Shown here: piece after piece, positions 53,585-62,307 of the stretch | How positions within the stretch are numbered: position 1 is the stretch's first letter | Layout: the number at the start of each line of letters is the position of its first letter | NCBI RefSeq assembly: GCF_001642935.1 | Contig: NZ_CP016761.1 | Coordinates: 3,286,001 to 3,350,000 of the forward strand | DNA length: 64,000 nucleotides | Source: Fictibacillus arsenicus | Lineage (GTDB): Bacteria > Bacillota > Bacilli > Bacillales > Fictibacillaceae | Reading direction: 5' to 3' | Position numbers and translations under genes: made by a program | Notes under the pieces: model-generated | The model's database searches: none | Told to the model about the DNA's origin: nothing | What the model saw: only the letters and a program-made list of their open reading frames with translations

Positions 53585-54049
53585 GTGAAATCTAAAAAAC
53601 AATGTTATTTACTGCTTAGAAAAAAATTAAAGGTCCCCGTTTACATAGCTTTAATTATTTACATGACACTATTATTTTACGTTACTTTGCTAACAAAAAA
53701 TGATTATGTTTATGGTGAGGCTATAAACTTAGATTTATTTCGCACGATTATTTTAATGTGGAATAGCGGGAATCAAATGCTGCTCCTTAAAAACGTGTTA
53801 GGAAACCTAATTCTCTTTTTTCCGTTAGGGTGTATACTTCCGCTTTTATTTAGATGGGCTAATCATTTTATTTCTTCTGTTTTATATGGATTTTTGGCAA
53901 GTCTATTAATTGAAACAATGCAATATACGATTGGAAACCGCGTCTTTGATGTGGATGATCTAGTTTTGAATACGGCTGGGACTGTATTAGGCTGGATGTG
54001 TTTTAAGGTTTGTTTTGGAGTAGTTTACCTCGTTTTGAGGAGAAGGTAG
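53585..54049 (+). CDS. VanZ family membrane protein
   Basis: About 154 residues with four membrane helices. VLGNLILFFPLGCILPLLF, SLLIETMQYTIGNRVFDVDDL and NTAGTVLGW are the VanZ pattern (teicoplanin resistance relatives; the cell-wall related role is unclear). GTG 53585 lies 7 bases after GGAG; the upstream ATG 53561 has no ribosome site. Confidence 0.88.
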   Translation: MKSKKQCYLLLRKKLKVPVYIALIIYMTLLFYVTLLTKNDYVYGEAINLDLFRTIILMWNSGNQMLLLKNVLGNLILFFPLGCILPLLFRWANHFISSVLYGFLASLLIETMQYTIGNRVFDVDDLVLNTAGTVLGWMCFKVCFGVVYLVLRRR

Positions 54050-54094
54050 AGAATGGTTGAGTATGCGGATTGGGTGTCAGATAATGTCGTAGAA

Positions 54095-54194
54095 TGGCGG
54101 CTTGCGAGTATATTTTAATTTTCGTGAGATTAGAGGTCTTTTTCGTGAGATTACGGCAACTTTTCGTGAGAATGCCACTCATTCTCGCGAGATT
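54095..54194 (-). repeat. Phased intergenic element, copy 6 (inverted)
   Basis: On the minus strand units begin at 54194, 54173, 54152 and 54131 (spacing 21, 21, 21, then 20) and the end box at 54111 (ATACTCGCAAGCCGCCA, diverged). The first unit has the full palindrome TCTCGCGAGA. It lies between the convergent VanZ and M14 genes. Confidence 0.92.
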
Positions 54195-54254
54195 GTTTCA
54201 ACTTAAAGTTACTAACTGAAATCATCTCCCTCAAAATACCTCTTACAATGCAGA

Positions 54255-54288
54255 AACCATGCCCAAATCACTAGGCATGGTTCCTTTT
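54255..54288 (+). terminator. Terminator of the VanZ gene
   Basis: AACCATGCC and GGCATGGTT form a perfect 9-bp stem, 10-base loop, then CCTTTTTT on the plus strand. Confidence 0.8.
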
Positions 54289-54293
54289 TTCTA

Positions 54294-56399
54294 TTAATTT
54301 TCTTCAACTGCAGGCGATTCTTCCAAATTCGGAACAGATTGAGACTCAATCTGACCATTTTCTGATTCCTGTGTTGTATTTTGCTCTTCTGTTGCATGTT
54401 TCTCAGCATCTTCAGCTGGTTCTTCTACAACTGGAGCTTCCTCTGCTGGTGTTGCTTCTTCAGCAGGTGCCGTTTCTTCAGTTGGTACTGTTTCTTCTGG
54501 CTCATCTACTGCAGGCTGTTCCTCTACCGTTTGAGTTTCTGCCGGAGCATCTGTCTCTTCAGCAGGCTGCTCAACAGCAGGTGCTTCCTCTGCTGGTTGC
54601 TCTGCGGCCGCCTCTTCAGTAGTAATGTGAACCGTCAACTCATCTTGTGACCATGCTACATCGAAGCCGAATGCGTTCGAAATAATTCTCACAGGAAGCA
54701 TCGTTGTATTCTGATCCACAATTACTGGTTCACTCATGTAAATGTACTTTCCGTTTACCGAAATCGTACGTTCTTTAAGATTGATCAACATTCTCGTTCC
54801 ATCTTTTTCTGCCGTCACAATGTTATCTGCAAACGTAACCGTTGCTCCCATTGCGGTTAACAGATCACGAAGCGGTAAGTACACCGTGCTGTAGCCATAG
54901 ATATGTGCTGGTGGATCAAAATTCTGCTGTTCTCCATTAATCGTTACTGCTACTGGATCCGGGTTCTTCACTTTTGAATCCATCACATAACGGTCAATGA
55001 TTGATGCTGTGTATGTGTCGTTGTTCCATTTCGTTTCTGCACCCAATGCGTTTCCGATAAAGCGAAGCGGTACCATCGTTCTGTTATCAACGACTTGCGG
55101 TGCCGCATCAAACGTTACTGTTGATGTTCCACTCTCTGAAACAACTGTTGCTGAAGTAGAACCTAATTTAAATGTTACTGTTCGATCCCAACGTGTTGCC
55201 TTGATAACGCCTGTTGAAGCATTATAGTTCACCGTTGCTTCTAACTCTTCAAAGATTCCGCGCAGCGGTACAAACGTACGACCATCCTTCGCAAAGGCAT
55301 TTTCATCATAATTGAAGAGCTTGCCATTTACGTGAACCGTAATTTTTTGTTCTGGCTTGTAGCGAGGGCTCTTCACATATAGCTTGTAGCCTTCTTGTGC
55401 CACATAGAGTCCAACATATTTATTTTGTGACCAGATCGCCGGATATTCTGATACTGGAACATGCGTATTCCCTGCATAATTTCCAAGCTCAGGCGTAAAT
55501 CCAGGACGCTTGTATTTGATGATGAACCAATCCGTATATCCTCCGCCTGAAGGATTCGTGCCCGGATAAACTAAGCTATATCCAGTCAAGTTCCCAATCA
55601 CTTTGGCATACGCATGATCACGATCATACCAGCTTCCCGTCTGGTGGAAATTCCAATATAAAATCTCTCCGCTCGTGTGATAAGCGAGAGACATTTCAGG
55701 ATTTACTTGAGCTGTAAAGTTAACCATCACTCTAGATTCAGCCTGATTTACAGGTGCTGTACCTTTGTAATTGCTCCAGGACGGACCTGACTTATTGTTC
55801 TTAATGTTTGCCCAATCAGCATCATACTGACGATTAAGATCGACACCGCGCGCATTTGCTTTCCAGCGTTTGAAGTCTGTGCTGCCTTCGTTCATGTTGA
55901 TCAGCTTCCAATGATCTGCAGAAGGAAACTTCGTAAGCCCGTATTGTTGCAGAGTTACACCATCCGGATTGACCATCGGCACGAACCACATCGTTGTTTT
56001 ATTTAAAATATCTCGCACGTTATACTTCCCAAGATAATCTCCGTTCGTATAAGCACTCGCATATTCATCAATCATATCCATGGATAGATTGGTCGAAATC
56101 CATTCGCGGGCATGATGCGAACCGTTAACTAAGACTGTTGCATTTCCTTTACCTAATTTAATCGCGTAAATCGGACGGTTATATTCACTGCGTCCAATTT
56201 CTTTATAGCTGATCAAACCAGGATAATGCGCAGCTAGTTCTTTCATGTCTGTAACCATCTCATCATATGTATAAAATTGATTTGGATTAACTAGATCGTG
56301 TGCGGCTTCTGCTTTTTGGCCTCCCGTAAAACCAAAGACAGAAAACATGGAGACGATCAGACAAAGAACTATGAAACTATGAAGTTGTCGTTTCCCCAA
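54294..56399 (-). CDS. Secreted M14 zinc carboxypeptidase with Cu-amine-oxidase-type stalk domains
   Basis: 701 residues. The signal peptide (about 1-32) precedes the M14 domain (about 40-345) with the zinc pair H96/E99 in SHHAREW, NPDGV, ARGVDLNRQY, third ligand H241 in AYHTSGE and catalytic E304 in FTPELG. Two copper-amine-oxidase N-terminal-like domains (about 355-470 and 485-595; FVPLRGIFEEL, LPLRDLLTAMG) and an acidic E/P/A-rich tail (about 600-701) follow. TTG 56399, with GGGGAG upstream. Probably cuts peptidoglycan peptides (DL-endopeptidase-like) or proteins outside. No wall anchor motif. Confidence 0.92.
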   Translation of the reverse strand: MGKRQLHSFIVLCLIVSMFSVFGFTGGQKAEAAHDLVNPNQFYTYDEMVTDMKELAAHYPGLISYKEIGRSEYNRPIYAIKLGKGNATVLVNGSHHAREWISTNLSMDMIDEYASAYTNGDYLGKYNVRDILNKTTMWFVPMVNPDGVTLQQYGLTKFPSADHWKLINMNEGSTDFKRWKANARGVDLNRQYDADWANIKNNKSGPSWSNYKGTAPVNQAESRVMVNFTAQVNPEMSLAYHTSGEILYWNFHQTGSWYDRDHAYAKVIGNLTGYSLVYPGTNPSGGGYTDWFIIKYKRPGFTPELGNYAGNTHVPVSEYPAIWSQNKYVGLYVAQEGYKLYVKSPRYKPEQKITVHVNGKLFNYDENAFAKDGRTFVPLRGIFEELEATVNYNASTGVIKATRWDRTVTFKLGSTSATVVSESGTSTVTFDAAPQVVDNRTMVPLRFIGNALGAETKWNNDTYTASIIDRYVMDSKVKNPDPVAVTINGEQQNFDPPAHIYGYSTVYLPLRDLLTAMGATVTFADNIVTAEKDGTRMLINLKERTISVNGKYIYMSEPVIVDQNTTMLPVRIISNAFGFDVAWSQDELTVHITTEEAAAEQPAEEAPAVEQPAEETDAPAETQTVEEQPAVDEPEETVPTEETAPAEEATPAEEAPVVEEPAEDAEKHATEEQNTTQESENGQIESQSVPNLEESPAVEEN

Positions 56400-56545
56400 A
56401 ATTATTCTCCCCTTCCAAAAATAAACTACCTTTGTAGCGTATAAGTATTACGTTTTGTAGTCAATGTAAAAAAGCCTTATCTTTTGTTAAGCTATTGTTA
56501 CAAAACATCTAAAATTTGCCTAATATAAATTTTATGCATAAACGA

Positions 56546-56580
56546 ACAAAAACCTGCTCAAATTTGAACAGGTTTTTGTT
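56546..56580 (-). terminator. Terminator of the phosphodiester glycosidase gene
   Basis: AACAAAAACCTG and CAGGTTTTTGTT form a perfect 12-bp stem with an 11-base loop; A and T runs lie within the stem. Confidence 0.85.
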
Positions 56581-56654
56581 AGGATGTGTTACTTAGTATC
56601 CTTAATATCGGCTATATTTCTATAACGTTTAGAAAAATTTATAGTATTTTTTAA

Positions 56655-59183
56655 TTAATTTATATAACGATCCAGCATGGATGAAAATTCAGCTCTTGTG
56701 ATCGGGCTATTTGGTCGGAATGTTCCGTCCGTATATCCGCCAGTAATTCCGTTAGCCAAAATCGTCTGGATGGAATTGTACGCCCAGTAACCTGGTTTCA
56801 CATCAGAAAATGATTTGGTAGTTGTTCCTTCTAAATCATAAGCACGTTCGATAATGGATGCCATCTCACCGCGAGATAAAGTTGCATCAGGTCTGAACGT
56901 ACCGTCTGTAAAGCCACCCATAGCACCAATTGAAGCAACCGCTGCAATTGTTCCATATCCGTAAGTGTTTGGTGTCACATCAGCGAAACCAGGATCTTTT
57001 ACATTGCTCGTCGCTAATTTCATTTGCTTTGATATCATCGTTGCCGCTTGAAGACGTGTAATGTTGTCATTCGGTCCAAACTGTCCATTCGGGTACCCGC
57101 TGATGATAGATTGGCTTGTTAACTGTAAAATTGAGCTCTTCGCCCAAGGTGCTTTTTCTAAATCTGTAAAAGCAGGTTCTACATAAGCTGCATCATAAAC
57201 AGCCTGCAGGTTTTCGAAATAGATCGTTCCTTTATTATGTTTAGCTGCATCTGTTTCTGCAAAATAAAGCTGCTTGAACTTTATCGGGAATGCTAGATTT
57301 GAATCCAGCTTCGCCTCGCTGTAGCCCCAGCTTTTCCAAGTCATTCCGCCTGGTTCTGTAAAATCAATCTTTTGCGTTTGACCGTTTGCATCAATTACTT
57401 CTCCGCGAAGCCAATGACCAGACCCGTCATTATAGGTCCAAACTCCAATTGCCACAGGCTTCCCATTTACAGGAATGGATTGGTTGGCTTCTATATAAGC
57501 TGCTGCAGTACCGCCGCCGCTATTCGTAAAATCATAATCTACTTTCGCGGATGATCCTTCTCTAGCAAAATACGAACTGGATGAAAGAGCAACCGTCGAG
57601 CGGGCTGTTTGAGTTCCCCAGTTAGATAACGAATTAAAATGATCCAGAGCTAAATACTTTGTTCCAGCTGGTACAGAGTTTGCAACCGTCACAGGGATTC
57701 GCGCAACGGCACCTCCCATGCTAGCTACAATCGTTCCTTTGCCTTCTGTTTTAGCAACGAACGTATTGCCTTCCATAACCCCTACTCCGCCTTCAACTGT
57801 CCACGTAAGCTGAGAAGCTGATAGACTCATAGGGTTATAGTTTTCATCAAGTGCATATTTCAAAGGAATAGCTGCCTTCATACCCACTTCAAGAGTTGGA
57901 GCTGAGCCTAAAACAAGAATAGCCGCTGCCCCTGTTGGAGCTGTGTTTACCACTTCTAAAATCGACGAAACCGCACGCTCCACTCCGTCAGATGGCGTAT
58001 TCATTAAAACAGGCTCATACGCACCATACGGACGAGCAACCATCGCAGATGATCCCCCGCCGTCCAGGTTCATAGCGTAGTCTGCACCAAGTAAAATCAA
58101 GTAGTTTGCCATAGCTGTTAACGATGAACCGGAACTCGCTTTAGATCGTCCATCATTCACGATGAAAAATAGTTTCTTATAATCTGCATCGTAAGCTACC
58201 ACTGTTCGCGGTGCACGGTCTTTTACGAGATAATCATTTGCAGACATTGAAATTTCCACTTTTCCGTTGCGAACGAGCAACGGTCCGCTTCCTACAATAA
58301 ACTTCGCATCTTTCCATTTCGCCTCAATGTCCGCTGATACTGAAACCGTATCACCTTTTTTCAAACCAGCTAACTGATCAGCATAATCCTTTCCTGCAAA
58401 TGATACAATCATTCCACCGGCAGGGATTGTACGGTCACCAGGCTGAGTCATTCTAGTAATCTCTGAAACGGTTCCTGTAATCGTATCACCAAACCCAATT
58501 TGCGCAGGATCTTTTGATGTGTTTGTGATGACAATCTCCGTACCCCACTCATTAGTTCCAGATGTAGTTAATTTATTGTTTTTTGTATAAAGAATACCTG
58601 TATTTCCTTCACGAACAGAGTTCATGCTATAAAGGGGGAGTGTTTTCCCGTTAAATCCAAATGATAGACTTGGTCGAGTATAATCGATGATCGGCTCACC
58701 ATTCGCACCGATTCCAAACCCAACTGCTATATTCATAGGCGAAGTAGAATCCGCTGTTACCACTCCATAGTTTACGATTTTATTGTCTTGTGAAAGTACA
58801 CCAGTTGGCGCGTAGCCGTATTTATCATTCGATCTAAAGAAAGACGCGTTTACTGCACCGACTACATAATGTCCGGCTCTGTTATCCAGCTTCGCCCTCT
58901 TAGACACCGTCATTAAAGAACTGATCGGGTTTGGAACACCTACTTTAATTTGTGTGTTCGGATCACCAATCTTCGTTTCTACCATAAAAATATCCTGATT
59001 CACAGTGGAAGTGCTATATGTAATCTCCTTAAACGTTGCTGCTTTTGAGAGCTTAAACTCTTTTACCGTTTTCCCATTAATAAATTCAGACGCATATGTA
59101 TGACCTGCACCTAAAAATGTCTGTCCTGCCAACACTAAAGCTAAAAAAGCCCCCGCCTTTTTAGTAACTCTCTTACCCCTCAT
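56655..59183 (-). CDS. SLH-anchored phosphodiester glycosidase family protein (NAGPA/DUF2233)
   Basis: 842 residues. The signal peptide ends near HTYA. The NAGPA domain (about 60-410) has YVVGAVNASFFR, FIVGSGPLLVRNGK, APRTVVAYD and MNLDGGGSSAMV, the usual signature. A Big-like beta region and a beta-sandwich of carbohydrate-binding type (about 420-670) come next, then three SLH repeats (about 680-842; ITRLQAATMI, LSRGEMASII, ITRAEFSSML). Members remove GlcNAc from phosphodiesters on wall polymers; YngK/NagPA relatives. Anchored at the wall. ATG 59183, with GGGGG upstream. Confidence 0.92.
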   Translation of the reverse strand: MRGKRVTKKAGAFLALVLAGQTFLGAGHTYASEFINGKTVKEFKLSKAATFKEITYSTSTVNQDIFMVETKIGDPNTQIKVGVPNPISSLMTVSKRAKLDNRAGHYVVGAVNASFFRSNDKYGYAPTGVLSQDNKIVNYGVVTADSTSPMNIAVGFGIGANGEPIIDYTRPSLSFGFNGKTLPLYSMNSVREGNTGILYTKNNKLTTSGTNEWGTEIVITNTSKDPAQIGFGDTITGTVSEITRMTQPGDRTIPAGGMIVSFAGKDYADQLAGLKKGDTVSVSADIEAKWKDAKFIVGSGPLLVRNGKVEISMSANDYLVKDRAPRTVVAYDADYKKLFFIVNDGRSKASSGSSLTAMANYLILLGADYAMNLDGGGSSAMVARPYGAYEPVLMNTPSDGVERAVSSILEVVNTAPTGAAAILVLGSAPTLEVGMKAAIPLKYALDENYNPMSLSASQLTWTVEGGVGVMEGNTFVAKTEGKGTIVASMGGAVARIPVTVANSVPAGTKYLALDHFNSLSNWGTQTARSTVALSSSSYFAREGSSAKVDYDFTNSGGGTAAAYIEANQSIPVNGKPVAIGVWTYNDGSGHWLRGEVIDANGQTQKIDFTEPGGMTWKSWGYSEAKLDSNLAFPIKFKQLYFAETDAAKHNKGTIYFENLQAVYDAAYVEPAFTDLEKAPWAKSSILQLTSQSIISGYPNGQFGPNDNITRLQAATMISKQMKLATSNVKDPGFADVTPNTYGYGTIAAVASIGAMGGFTDGTFRPDATLSRGEMASIIERAYDLEGTTTKSFSDVKPGYWAYNSIQTILANGITGGYTDGTFRPNSPITRAEFSSMLDRYIN

Positions 59184-59354
59184 TTTAACTTATCCCCCAT
59201 ACTCTAGATGAAAATTTTTCCATTACTATACTATTTTATAATAAAATCCATAGATTGCAAGATTATGTCAAAATATAGTGAAAAAGGACTAAAATTGTTT
59301 TATCAGTAAAATTAATGTAGAATTTGGATGTAAGATTATACGGAGGGCTTTATT

Positions 59355-59735
59355 ATGAAAAAACATTTGGTGACAACCTTACTTTTGGTACTGATTCTAT
59401 TGCAAGCTTGTTCCAATGATACTCCTGAAACAATGAAAATAAATGACAAAGAATACTCTTATAATGAGAGGTTAATAGACAGTCTTGATTTAACAAAAGG
59501 AACAAATGATTATATCCAATTGCAGATAAAGGGTCTGCCTCCTGAAAGAACACCTGATTATAAAATTGAGCTTAATGCTGACGATAAAAGTGAAGTAATT
59601 ATGGTGTGGGAAGAGAACAAACAGGATTTATCCTATCTCGTGGACATAAAAAAGGAAAAGGATCAATTGTTTACGCAGATTAAAGGAAATGAAGCGGAAG
59701 AAATAAAAAAATTACTTGAAGAGTACGAGGATTAA
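59355..59735 (+). CDS. Small lipoprotein
   Basis: 126 residues. The signal peptide ends in a lipobox (LLQAC), with Cys19 or so as the lipid site. The rest is a small soluble domain (YDIQLQIKG-like strands, ending NEAEEIKKLLEEYED), with no family that I recognise. It lies 2 bases before the next gene, with which it forms an operon. GGAGGGC precedes ATG 59355. Confidence 0.75.
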   Translation: MKKHLVTTLLLVLILLQACSNDTPETMKINDKEYSYNERLIDSLDLTKGTNDYIQLQIKGLPPERTPDYKIELNADDKSEVIMVWEENKQDLSYLVDIKKEKDQLFTQIKGNEAEEIKKLLEEYED

Positions 59736-59737
59736 AC

Positions 59738-60295
59738 ATGAGAAAAATCGTTTTGTTTGGCATATCAGTAATATGTGTATTGGTTTCATTAATTATTTTA
59801 ATTTATAGTATCGGCAGAACATCTTTAGTTGGAATCGCCGTTTTCCCATTGTGGATTGCAATGGCTTCATTTGATCCTGTAACCGGTGAATCTTCTTTGC
59901 CTATAGCTGCAATGGTGCTGTTTGGCTTCGAACTTTTATTTGTTTATATGAACTTTTACTTTATAAAAACAGTTCTTAAATGGAGCATCTCTTTTAGCAA
60001 TCGATTAAAAAACAACATTGCAGTTGTGTTAAATGCACTGTCCTTTATTAGTATCGTTATTTCTGTATTGCTTGTTTTTACTACTCTGACAAGTAATACT
60101 CCGAATGGCTTTGTAATCTATGGAGCTTTACAACCAGCATATAAGTATGAAGAAACGAATCTATTTCTATCAAACCTATGGGTAATCTTTACCTTTTTAT
60201 CTGCCGCATTCTTAATCTATTTAAACATCCGTTTCATAAAGTGGCTGAGACATAAGATGAAAGAAAACAATGTTCAAACTGTTGAGCAGAAATAA
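59738..60295 (+). CDS. Four-helix membrane protein of unknown function
   Basis: 185 residues with four hydrophobic segments (about 5-40, 48-80, 95-120, 145-170). No family was recognised. It is co-transcribed with the lipoprotein upstream (2-base gap), so the two may make one membrane complex. Ends in a shared terminator. Confidence 0.7.
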   Translation: MRKIVLFGISVICVLVSLIILIYSIGRTSLVGIAVFPLWIAMASFDPVTGESSLPIAAMVLFGFELLFVYMNFYFIKTVLKWSISFSNRLKNNIAVVLNALSFISIVISVLLVFTTLTSNTPNGFVIYGALQPAYKYEETNLFLSNLWVIFTFLSAAFLIYLNIRFIKWLRHKMKENNVQTVEQK

Positions 60296-60303
60296 GGATA
60301 TTA

Positions 60304-60336
60304 AAAAGCTCTGCAAGCGGTGACTGCAGAGCTTTT
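60304..60336. terminator. Bidirectional terminator
   Basis: AAAAGCTCTGCA and TGCAGAGCTTTT form a perfect 12-bp stem with a 9-base loop, between the convergent membrane protein and FAD gene. Confidence 0.9.
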
Positions 60337-60338
60337 GT

Positions 60339-62162
60339 TTATTTATCAATCTTATTCAATATTCCCGACACGAGCGCATAACCTTCTTTTTTCAGAAGCG
60401 TTCTGTTTTCATCAACACGTTTGAACACTTCATCATCTAGATATCCGTGCTTTGCTGCAGCGGCCCAAGGATTGTTGCGCTGGTTATCCTTTTTTATAAA
60501 CCAATCAAACATCCAGCGAGCAGCTTTGTCACAAGTTAATGGTTTGTCACCCGTCACTTCAGGCCACTCAATCGTTTTATAGAGCTTCGAGTCCGTTCTC
60601 TCCACTCCATTCTTCACCATCCACACAAACTGATTCTCTGTAAAAGGTTCGTTAGGCTTCAAATCATTTTCGTACCCAGCGAACAGAATGCCTCGTGAAT
60701 ATAGATCCTTCACAGCTGGATAGAACCATTTCCCTTCATATAAATAGTCCAAATCAAAATGGTAGAGATGAGCACCTTTGGCGATCAGCTCGTCCTGCAG
60801 CTCCTTCACCAGTTTTTTATCCTTTGACATCTCTCGGAAATTCACTTTATTTTTATACGATAAAACAGATGCCATACCTGCCGCTTCTGCTGTCGACATA
60901 CCAGTCGGAACAATACGCGCGCTTCCGGCGGCCAGTGAAGAATAACCCGATGCTTTACTCGCTACCAGGAGATTATCTACTTTCTTTGGAACTAGGGAAC
61001 GAAACGGAATCGCATACTGCTTCGGATTTAAAATGATATAGTCTTCCCCGTCTGGTTCGGTGGCTTGAACGTCAACCGGATACGATCCAAACGCAACGGA
61101 ATCCCAATGGTCTTTATATTCCCACACATCTGAGATTGGCAATTGATACTCCGCTTTGATGTGGCGTGTTTCACGAACATAAAGTTCTTCTGGATAGTCT
61201 GCAATCTCTGCCTTTTCGAATCCAGGGAAGTTCGCGCGCAGAAACGCCAATACATGCTTCGTCTCTTCTTTCCCGATTTCAATTGCTTCTTTTTTCGACT
61301 TTTCATCTAACCCATTCGCTCCGAATATTTGAAGTGCATTAATGTAAATGTCGCCATTTGTTACCCGTGCGATGTTGAGTCCGCGCAACCGGGTCCGGTC
61401 ACTCTTTGGCTTATACGCCTCAACAACACCCCAGAAACCATACGCCGTACGAGGCTGAACGACAGCTTCACCAAACGTTTCATCCTTCGCTACTTTATAG
61501 ACCTTGCTCCAGTCCACATTTTTAAAATGCATCATGAGCGTAACGGACATGCTTGTGTCTTTTTTTCCGATATCCTCTTGCCCTATAAAATATGGCACTT
61601 TTGCTAATGCCGCAAAGTCAGCATGAGCGGTTGTATCAATATAACGCTTTGCTTGATAGCGCATGACACCATCTGGATTTTTCGCTTGAATTTGATGAAT
61701 AGCCGTCTGATCTTCATTCAGCTCTACCTTTTCCACTTCCGTTTCAAACTTCAGTGTAATATTTTCTTCGTTTTTTACTAGCTCGTCAAAAGCTTCCCCA
61801 GCTTTATCAATGTCAAACGAGATTTCCTTATCCACCATCTCGTGCCACTCTTTAAAAATTCCGGCGTTCGCTGGCTTCTTGTCTTTATCAAGACCGAGGT
61901 CGAGAAAATTTAACTCTCCGTATGTAAACAAGCCGCCTAGTCCATCACGCTTTACAAGTAAAAGTGTTTTAGCACCAGCTCTTGCTGAAGCAACCGCTGC
62001 TGCCACTCCCTCTGGCTCTCCGCCTACAACGATTACATCATAGGTATTGAGCGGAATATTTTCGTCAATCCGCACGACATCATCATTTTTATAAAGGTAA
62101 TAGCCAGTCCCAGCTCCCGCTATTAACACAATTCCCAAAATTATCGCTATCCACTTTTTCAA
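60339..62162 (-). CDS. Membrane-anchored FAD-dependent oxidoreductase, paralogue
   Basis: 607 residues. One membrane helix (about 5-23), an FAD motif VIVVGGEPEGVAAAVASARAG, RDGLGGLFTYGELNF and a long shared region (LYVRETRHIKAEYQLP; GSYPVDVQATEPD). The SLH-like tail is WFYPAVKDLYSRGILFAGY. It is a close relative of 32182-34107, and ends cleanly (LNKIDK-stop), showing where that gene's stop should be. The substrate is unknown; a sugar or peptide at the wall is possible. Confidence 0.87.
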   Translation of the reverse strand: MKKWIAIILGIVLIAGAGTGYYLYKNDDVVRIDENIPLNTYDVIVVGGEPEGVAAAVASARAGAKTLLLVKRDGLGGLFTYGELNFLDLGLDKDKKPANAGIFKEWHEMVDKEISFDIDKAGEAFDELVKNEENITLKFETEVEKVELNEDQTAIHQIQAKNPDGVMRYQAKRYIDTTAHADFAALAKVPYFIGQEDIGKKDTSMSVTLMMHFKNVDWSKVYKVAKDETFGEAVVQPRTAYGFWGVVEAYKPKSDRTRLRGLNIARVTNGDIYINALQIFGANGLDEKSKKEAIEIGKEETKHVLAFLRANFPGFEKAEIADYPEELYVRETRHIKAEYQLPISDVWEYKDHWDSVAFGSYPVDVQATEPDGEDYIILNPKQYAIPFRSLVPKKVDNLLVASKASGYSSLAAGSARIVPTGMSTAEAAGMASVLSYKNKVNFREMSKDKKLVKELQDELIAKGAHLYHFDLDYLYEGKWFYPAVKDLYSRGILFAGYENDLKPNEPFTENQFVWMVKNGVERTDSKLYKTIEWPEVTGDKPLTCDKAARWMFDWFIKKDNQRNNPWAAAAKHGYLDDEVFKRVDENRTLLKKEGYALVSGILNKIDK

Positions 62163-62307
62163 TTGTATCCCTACTTTTTTCTGGACGATTCTTAATTGAC
62201 CGTCTCATTCATATGTATAAAAGTACATCTCTTATTCTAGCAAAAGTCTATTTACAAGTTTAGACAAATTTCTTACAAATCATATCAATCTGGAAAGGAA
62301 AGTTCAA

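Noticed and set aside
5536-54194. Phased element as CRISPR arrays
   Set aside because: Units are only 20-21 bp with a 6-7 bp variable part, far too short for spacers, always four units, six places, and no cas genes in the window.
54371-54650. Two leucine- and cysteine-rich open frames on the plus strand
   Set aside because: They are antisense shadows of the E/P/A-rich tail of the M14 carboxypeptidase.
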